NCBI GenBank assembly: GCA_024690605.1
Contig: JAILOV010000050.1
Location: forward strand, 1-64,000
Reading direction: 5' to 3'
From: Lachnospiraceae bacterium
GTDB lineage: Bacteria; Bacillota; Clostridia; Lachnospirales; Lachnospiraceae
DNA: 64,000 nucleotides
The notes under the pieces were generated by a model. It saw only the letters and a program-made list of their open reading frames with translations. It made no database searches and was not told the origin of the DNA. A program made the position numbers and the translations under genes. Every line of letters starts with the position of its first letter. Positions within the stretch are counted from its first letter, which is position 1. Shown here piece after piece: positions 59,378 to 64,000 of this stretch.

Positions 59378-59490
59378 GGAAGATTAGATGGGTGTAGTAT
59401 ACCTATTTTCAGAGACCGCCCATCTCTTCCTATAAAGAATAATCCGTGAGCCCTTGTGCTGGATATCAGGGACGGTGTCCGAAAGCGCAT
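59378..59490 (+). promoter_or_regulatory. Structured 5' leader of the FliD-like gene
   Basis: GGAAG (59378-59382) pairs with CTTCC (59426-59430) and AGATGGGT (59386-59393) with GCCCATCT (59418-59425): 13 pairs with one 3-nt bulge, closing a 24-nt loop. A second hairpin follows (CCGT...CCCT with AGGGACGG, about 59444-59477). The transcript should start in the first stem, which suggests protection against 5' decay or a riboregulator. It does not match any riboswitch consensus that I know. Confidence 0.6.
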
Positions 59491-59515
59491 CATGGAGGAA
59501 AGGAGGGGCTGCGAG

Positions 59516-60823
59516 ATGGCAAACACCATTCAATCGGAACAAATCTATAATCATTTCCTGACGGCGTATGCGCCCAAGGAAGCCACGCGTGCGGACACTC
59601 ACAAAAAAGATGAGCTGCGCGGCATTTATCATTCCATTGTCAGACTGAGCAAGGAATCCCCTCTTTATCTTCTGACCAACGATGCGTCGATGGAGGCTGA
59701 TGCTGTCGGCATCAAGGAGAGTGCGCGCGATCTGCAGGGGATGCTGGCCGGTCTCGACGAGGATTCCGAGAGCGCGCTGTTCGCCAAGAAATCCGCCTAT
59801 ACAACGGACGACACGATGGTGCAGGCCGCCTACATCGGCGGGGATCGTCCGATCTCCGAGGTCCCTTCCTTTAATATCGAGATCGAATATCTGGCCACGC
59901 AGCAGCGCAATGTCGGCACCTTCCTGCCGCAGGATACCGCCGATCTGCAGCCGGGCGCCTATTCCTTTAACGTGCGCGTCAACGATCTGAACTATGAATT
60001 CCAGTATTCCGTGCGAAACGGCGACACCAATCAGGACATTCAGGAGCGTCTGGCACGCCTGATCAACAAGTCCAACATCGGCCTGACCGCCGAGCTTGTG
60101 ACCAACGACAGCGAACAGACCGCTCTGGCGATCACGTCCAATGACTTTGGTCTTCCGGTCGGCAAAGACTCGCGCTTCAGTTTTGCGGAGCCTCTTGGCG
60201 GTGATATGCTGCACGGAACCGTCGGCTATTTCGGTCTCGACCGCACCGAATCGGCAGCGCGCAACGCATCGTTCCTGCTGGACGGCAAGGAGCGTTCCTC
60301 CGTTTCCAACCACTTTACGGTCGCTTCCATGTATGAGCTGCATCTGCTGCGGGCCGCCGAGGAGGGTGACAGCGCGGTATCGGTCGGCGTCAAGGATGAC
60401 AACGACTCCGTCATCGACCGGACAAAGGAACTGGTGAACGGCTACAACACCTTCCTGGACAGCATCAAATCCTTCCAGAACAAGCATTTTAAAGGAACAA
60501 AGGTCACCAACGAAGTGACAGCGATCGCAAAACAGTATAACAGTGCGCTGGAGGGGCTGGGACTGAAGCTGACCGAGGATGGTCACATTGATATGGATGA
60601 CGGGGTCCTCACGCAGACCGCGACGGACCGCGATGTCCGGCAGTACTTCAAACCGGTCAAGGATTTTGCCGATGCGCTGCAGGCCAAGATGGATCAGATC
60701 GTTCTCGATCCGATGCACTATATTGAGCGCCCGGTGGTCGCCTACAAGCATCCGGGACACGAATTCCCGAATCCCTACATCACAAGCGAATATTCAGGCA
60801 TGATGTTCAACGGCTACTGCTAA
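59516..60823 (+). CDS. FliD-like (flagellar hook-associated/cap) protein
   Basis: A 435-aa protein without a signal peptide. The central part (YSFNVRVNDLNYEFQYSVRNGDTNQDIQERLARLINKSNIGLTAELVTN) resembles the FliD/flagellin-type domain in which a short beta region precedes 'Q-A-I-N'-like helices. The C-terminal helical part (DRTKELVNGYNTFLDSIKSFQNK...YNSALEGLGLKLTEDGHIDMDD) resembles the FliD C-terminus. Ends with a Tyr-Cys. The ATG at 59516 lies 9 nt after GGAGG. It is the only other flagellar-like gene here, close to the flagellinolysin gene but on the other strand. Assignment is tentative; a variant cap or hook-filament junction protein is possible. Confidence 0.55.
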   Translation: MANTIQSEQIYNHFLTAYAPKEATRADTHKKDELRGIYHSIVRLSKESPLYLLTNDASMEADAVGIKESARDLQGMLAGLDEDSESALFAKKSAYTTDDTMVQAAYIGGDRPISEVPSFNIEIEYLATQQRNVGTFLPQDTADLQPGAYSFNVRVNDLNYEFQYSVRNGDTNQDIQERLARLINKSNIGLTAELVTNDSEQTALAITSNDFGLPVGKDSRFSFAEPLGGDMLHGTVGYFGLDRTESAARNASFLLDGKERSSVSNHFTVASMYELHLLRAAEEGDSAVSVGVKDDNDSVIDRTKELVNGYNTFLDSIKSFQNKHFKGTKVTNEVTAIAKQYNSALEGLGLKLTEDGHIDMDDGVLTQTATDRDVRQYFKPVKDFADALQAKMDQIVLDPMHYIERPVVAYKHPGHEFPNPYITSEYSGMMFNGYC

Positions 60824-60859
60824 AAGAGCTTCCGCAAAAAACTGCGAAAGCTCTTTTTT
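60822..60859. terminator. Bidirectional terminator between FliD-like gene and glf
   Basis: AAAAGAGCTTCCGCA pairs with TGCGAAAGCTCTTTTTT, one mismatch, around a 6-nt loop. The stop TAA of the FliD-like gene overlaps the first A-run. A-tract on one side and T-tract on the other serve both strands. Confidence 0.9.
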
Positions 60860-62069
60860 ATTGCGCATCGCGGAGCGCTTCCCCGATCACCTGATCCATA
60901 TTGTAGTATTGATATCTGCCGAGACGACCGCCGAAGGTGACGCCCGGCAGTCCGGCGGCGAGTGCCTGATACTCCGCGTAGCGCGCGTTGTTGGCCTCGT
61001 CGTTGACCGGATAGTAGGCTTCCATCCCGGGTGCCCAGGTCTGGGGATACTCTCTGGTAATGACCGTTCCGCGGATCATCTGCTCCGCAGTCTGCGCCTG
61101 CCCGCCGGCACCGCCGTCCTTTCTTCCGAAGGCAAAGTGCTTGTGCTCGATGACGCGCGTGTAGGGCACATCCGACGTCGTGTAATTCACGATCGCGCTG
61201 CCCTGATAATTGTCCACATCCGGCAGTTCGTCCGTCTCGAAACGAAGGGAACGATATTCCAGCGCGCCGAGCCGGTTGTCGAAGAACTCATCGATCCGCC
61301 CCGTAAAGACCATTCTGCCCGCAGTGCTGCCGTCACGCATGACAAACGCATCACCCTCCCGGACCGGCAGTCCGTTTTCTCCCCGTTTGATAAAGTCGAA
61401 GAAGTCGGTCGCAAGCCGCACCTCGATGCTGCCCGAAAGCGCGTCCGCGTCGAGCATGCGGCTGACCATCGCCGTGTAGCCCTCCACCGGGATGCCCTGG
61501 TGCGGATCATTGAAATAATTATCATCAAAAGAAAAGCGGAACGGCAGACGTTTGATAATGAACGCCGGCAGTTCCCTGCAGGGACGACCCCACTGTTTCT
61601 CCGTATATTCACGGATCAGTTTCTCATAGATGTCGCGCCCCGCCATGGAAAGCGCCTGTTCTTCCAGATTCTTCGGTTCCCCCTGTATGCCTGCCGCGGC
61701 GATCTGCTCATCGATCCGCGCGCGCACCTGCGCGGGCGTGCGGACATCCGGCCACAGGCGGACAAAGGTGTTCATATTAAAGGGAAGATTGTAGATCTCA
61801 TCATGCCAGACCGCGACCGGCGTGTTGGTGAAGCGGTTAAAGACCGCGAACTGCCGGACATAGTCCCAGACCTGCTCATCGGCGGTGTGAAAAATGTGCG
61901 GGCCGAAGACATGCACCCGGATCCCGTTCAGTCCCTCGGCGGAAAAGGAATTGCCCGCCACATGATCCCGTCTGTCGATCACAAGAACGCTGGCCCCGCG
62001 GGATGCCAGAACCTGTGCCGTCACCGCACCGTACAGCCCCGCGCCGACAACAAGCACATCGTAGTTCAT
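60858..62069 (-). CDS. glf: UDP-galactopyranose mutase
   Basis: A 403-aa flavoenzyme converting UDP-galactopyranose to UDP-galactofuranose for surface glycans. FAD-binding motif VVGAGLYGAVTAQVLASRG and IDRRDHVAGN, then HVFGPHIFHT, YTEKQWGRPCRELP, RLPFRFSFDDNYFNDPHQGIPVEGY, and IEHKHFAFG are all present. Start 62069 follows GAGGA, 4 bp after the HTH gene stop, so both are one transcript. It indicates galactofuranose in the cell envelope or in a glycoprotein. Confidence 0.96.
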   Translation of the reverse strand: MNYDVLVVGAGLYGAVTAQVLASRGASVLVIDRRDHVAGNSFSAEGLNGIRVHVFGPHIFHTADEQVWDYVRQFAVFNRFTNTPVAVWHDEIYNLPFNMNTFVRLWPDVRTPAQVRARIDEQIAAAGIQGEPKNLEEQALSMAGRDIYEKLIREYTEKQWGRPCRELPAFIIKRLPFRFSFDDNYFNDPHQGIPVEGYTAMVSRMLDADALSGSIEVRLATDFFDFIKRGENGLPVREGDAFVMRDGSTAGRMVFTGRIDEFFDNRLGALEYRSLRFETDELPDVDNYQGSAIVNYTTSDVPYTRVIEHKHFAFGRKDGGAGGQAQTAEQMIRGTVITREYPQTWAPGMEAYYPVNDEANNARYAEYQALAAGLPGVTFGGRLGRYQYYNMDQVIGEALRDAQ

Positions 62070-62073
62070 GATC

Positions 62074-62445
62074 CTATTCCTCGTCGTTGTTCTGATAGCG
62101 GTCGATCAGAAGCAGATCCCCCATGTAATCCATGGCCTTGCGTCTGCCGTTCCGATTCAGCTTGTAGTAGATCTGCATGACACGATTCTCGACGATCTGT
62201 TCGCCCAGACCCTGTCCGCGTTCCAGATTGGTGAAATCCACAGGATTGAGACTCAGCTTGTCACACATCTTGATGACTGTCCCGTATGCCATACCCTCAA
62301 TGCCGCGATCAAGCGCCGTCACAAGCGTGCTGTAGGGGATCGCCATCTCGATCGCGAACTGGCGCACGCTCTTGTATTGCTTCAGGATCTCCTGTTTCAG
62401 AATATCCGCTCGATTGCTCATCGGATTATTCGCGGGATTGCTCAT
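62074..62445 (-). CDS. Small HTH (XRE-type) transcription regulator
   Basis: A 123-aa protein. Helix-turn-helix at about residues 15-60 (LKQEILKQYKSVRQFAIEMAIPYSTLVTALDRG), followed by a short helical tail. Start at 62445 has AGGAGG upstream. Its promoter carries an inverted repeat on the transcription start, suggesting autoregulation. It is the first gene before glf, so it may control galactofuranose supply. Confidence 0.75.
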   Translation of the reverse strand: MSNPANNPMSNRADILKQEILKQYKSVRQFAIEMAIPYSTLVTALDRGIEGMAYGTVIKMCDKLSLNPVDFTNLERGQGLGEQIVENRVMQIYYKLNRNGRRKAMDYMGDLLLIDRYQNNDEE

Positions 62446-62468
62446 CTGTGTTCCTCCTGTCTCAGAAA

Positions 62469-62484
62469 ACTGACGATTATCAGT
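62469..62484 (-). promoter_or_regulatory. Operator-like inverted repeat of the HTH gene
   Basis: ACTGA and TCAGT arms separated by 6 bp, touching the -10 box at 62482-62487. Position and symmetry fit a repressor site for the gene's own product. Not tested. Confidence 0.45.
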
Positions 62485-62510
62485 ATAGAACACTTTTTCC
62501 AAAATGTCAC
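62482..62510 (-). promoter_or_regulatory. Promoter of the HTH-glf operon
   Basis: On the minus strand GTGACA (62505-62510), 17 bp, TATACT (62482-62487). The start is predicted near 62475, inside the inverted repeat. Confidence 0.65.
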
Positions 62511-62581
62511 GCATTTTTTTACGAAATTACGATAACATGAGTTATGCAACACTAGTTATTCTATATCCTCTCGGAATCTAT

Positions 62582-62589
62582 GCTATACT
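62582..62589 (+). promoter_or_regulatory. Extended -10 promoter, leaderless start of the GT2-TPR gene
   Basis: TGC followed by TATACT (62584-62589), an extended -10 element; the -35 region (ATATCC or TATATC) is poor. Six bases separate it from the ATG at 62596 and there is no Shine-Dalgarno sequence before either ATG (62596, 62602). Confidence 0.6.
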
Positions 62590-62595
62590 GTTCCC

Positions 62596-63666
62596 ATGGA
62601 TATGCCGCTTACCATCTGTATCATCGCAAAAAACGAAGAAAAGAACCTTCGGCAGTGCCTGCAGGGGATCGTCCCGCTGCAGTGCAATATCGTGTTTGTA
62701 GACACGGGTTCGACGGACAGCACCATCGCGATCGCTTCCCAGTACACCGACAGGATCTTTTCCTTTCCCTGGAAGGATGATTTCTCCGCCGCGCGAAATT
62801 TCGCCGCGCAGCAATCCGACAGCGACTGGATCCTCTCCCTCGACTGCGATGAATTCCTGACGGAAGCGGATCTCGGGCTTCTCACGGAAGCCATGCAACA
62901 GAATCCCGACCGCATCGGCGTCATCACGTTGCTGAACCCTTATGAGGCGCAGGATGCCGGGCCGAAGCTTCTGCATGAACACCTTTCCCGCCTCTACAAC
63001 CGCACCATCTACCATTTTCAGGGCAGGGTTCACGAGACCCTCACACCGATCAACGCAAATGAGGAACCCCGGCACTTTGAGGTTCCGCTCACCTTTTATC
63101 ACGCGGGTTACCAGAGCGCCGAGATGCGGCGCGCCAAGGCGGAACGCGATCTGCGCCTGCTGCAGACGGAGCTCTCGGACAAGGGTCCCGATCCCTACAT
63201 CTATTTCCAGATGGGACAGTCCTATGCCGCACTCGGAGACAAGGCATTCGCCGCGCACTATTTTGATAAGGGTCTGTCCATGGATGTCGATCCCCGGCTC
63301 TACTATGTGCAGGAGATGATCGAGGCCTACGGCTATGCGCTGCTGGATCTGGGACGATACGAAAAAGCGCTCGGACTGGAGGCGGTCTATGACTCCTTTG
63401 CCGGGCGCGCGGATTTCCTCTTTCTGATGGGATTGATCTACATGAACAACGGGCGCTTTGACGATGCGATCGCGGAATTCACAAAAGCGACGCAGACGCC
63501 CGTTTACTGTGCGGAAGGCGTCAACAGTTACAGTGCGCACTATAACATCGGTGTGATCCTGGAGGTCACGGGCAGGATCGATGAAGCCGTCAGAGAGTAT
63601 GAGTCCTGCGGCAATTACCGGCCCGCGCTCTCGCGTCTGGAAAAACTGGCCACCGTCTCCAGATAA
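62596..63666 (+). CDS. GT2 glycosyltransferase fused to TPR repeats
   Basis: A 356-aa protein. N-terminal GT2 domain (about 5-200) with ICIIAKNEEKNLRQCL, VDTGSTDSTI and the DxD-type LDCDEF (83-86); C-terminal TPR-like helices from about 205 (PYIYFQMGQSYAALGDKAFAAHYFDKGL, MGLIYMNNGRFDDAIAEF, YNIGVILEVTGRIDEAVREYE). This fusion is common in Clostridia, where some members glycosylate flagellin or other surface proteins. Start likely leaderless. The 3' end overlaps the converging GalU-type gene by 52 bp. Confidence 0.87.
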   Translation: MDMPLTICIIAKNEEKNLRQCLQGIVPLQCNIVFVDTGSTDSTIAIASQYTDRIFSFPWKDDFSAARNFAAQQSDSDWILSLDCDEFLTEADLGLLTEAMQQNPDRIGVITLLNPYEAQDAGPKLLHEHLSRLYNRTIYHFQGRVHETLTPINANEEPRHFEVPLTFYHAGYQSAEMRRAKAERDLRLLQTELSDKGPDPYIYFQMGQSYAALGDKAFAAHYFDKGLSMDVDPRLYYVQEMIEAYGYALLDLGRYEKALGLEAVYDSFAGRADFLFLMGLIYMNNGRFDDAIAEFTKATQTPVYCAEGVNSYSAHYNIGVILEVTGRIDEAVREYESCGNYRPALSRLEKLATVSR

Positions 63667-64000
63667 CTGTCCGGAAGTCCCAGATCAAAGGATCTCCCGT
63701 TCAGCCGGTACGCGGCAAGTCCGGTGCGGTCCCGCACCATCTCCAGCGCATCCGTCAGCTGGATCTCACCGCCGCTTCTCCTGTCCTCACGGATGTTCTC
63801 CTCCAGCGCTTCAAAGACCTCGCCCGTCAGGATATACTGTCCGAAGACCGCGTAGAATTCCTTCTGCTTTTTCGCATTGACGACCGCGAGATACTCGCGC
63901 GCATAGTCGTCGGTCGGCTTCTCGACCATGGTGTCCACATGCAGCACGCGCTCCTCCTGATCCTCCCAGTAACCAGAAAGGATTCCGTAGTGCACCACGT
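63615..64000 (-). CDS. UTP-glucose-1-phosphate uridylyltransferase (GalU-type), C-terminal part
   Basis: The start lies beyond the right edge; 128 codons are visible. VEKPTDDYAREYLAVV, FGQYILTGEVFEALEENI, GGEIQLTDALEMVRDRTG and RSFDLGLPDSYLETV are the GalU C-terminal motifs. The enzyme makes UDP-glucose from UTP and glucose-1-phosphate. It converges with and overlaps the GT2-TPR gene, so no terminator separates them. Confidence 0.88.
   Translation of the reverse strand, partial: VVHYGILSGYWEDQEERVLHVDTMVEKPTDDYAREYLAVVNAKKQKEFYAVFGQYILTGEVFEALEENIREDRRSGGEIQLTDALEMVRDRTGLAAYRLNGRSFDLGLPDSYLETVASFSRRESAGR

Noticed and set aside
59378-59515. c-di-GMP riboswitch before the FliD-like gene
   Set aside because: The conserved CACGCACAGGGCAAACC-like core of class I is absent and the fold does not resemble class II.
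59384-60760. 458-codon open frame on the minus strand opposite the FliD-like gene
   Set aside because: Plus-strand reading has promoter, Shine-Dalgarno, flagellar-like segments and a terminator; the minus frame has none of these.

Overview
The window is a GC-rich piece of a Gram-positive, flagellated, anaerobe-like bacterium, most likely class Clostridia and probably a Lachnospiraceae relative. The inference rests on four things: a Zn-type S14 and a 49-aa L33, the gene order adk-map-infA-rpmJ-rpsM-rpsK-rpsD-rpoA-rplQ, an ECF transporter core beside truA, and consensus sigma-A promoters. I could not run a database search, so the lineage is an inference. Three quarters of the window is the large ribosomal/transcription cluster on the minus strand.

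Layout. 1-1295: the right end of an IS30-family insertion sequence with a 20-bp tandem repeat array, which has truncated a GNAT acetyltransferase gene. 1292-9720 (minus): one operon that starts from a promoter placed for leaderless translation. It holds two membrane glycosylation proteins, GDP-fucose synthase, a GAF/HD-GYP protein, a histidine kinase and RlmD. 9808-9880: tRNA-Ala(GGC). 9945-18817 (plus): a surface-glycan block, then EcfA1-EcfA2-EcfT, TruA and an M15 peptidase, ending in a bidirectional terminator at 18830-18869. 18884-35182 (minus): alpha, spc and S10 ribosomal operons. 35377-38861 (minus): a methyltransferase and a GGDEF-EAL protein. 38983-43686: tuf-fusA-rpsG-rpsL. 43802-52881: rpoC-rpoB-rplL-rplJ. 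53151-56923: a Zn-ribbon protein, a flagellin carrying a metalloprotease domain (flagellinolysin) and a CapA-like protein, all lying inside the usual rplKA-rplJL block. 56999-59225: rplA-rplK-nusG-secE-rpmG. 59516-64000: a FliD-like flagellar protein, UDP-galactopyranose mutase, an HTH regulator, a GT2-TPR glycosyltransferase and a partial GalU-type enzyme.

Most interesting signals. (1) A family of two-hairpin elements sits directly at the stop codons of rpsM, infA, fusA and rplJ. Stem sequences differ between copies but pairing is kept by compensatory changes, and a tandem GA/GA internal loop often contains the stop codon itself. (2) Other long stem-loops abut the stop codons of rpsL and rpmJ. 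(3) Four genes have a good -10 box 6-7 nt before their ATG and no Shine-Dalgarno sequence, so their mRNAs should be leaderless. (4) A proteolytic flagellin is embedded in the ribosomal cluster behind a sigma-28-like promoter. (5) The transcript of the FliD-like gene is predicted to begin exactly in a 13-bp stem.

No stretch longer than 300 bases lacks a gene. The larger spacers (21601-21782, 22425-22652, 42992-43263, 51519-51797, 52882-53150) hold promoters, leaders and hairpins described below.
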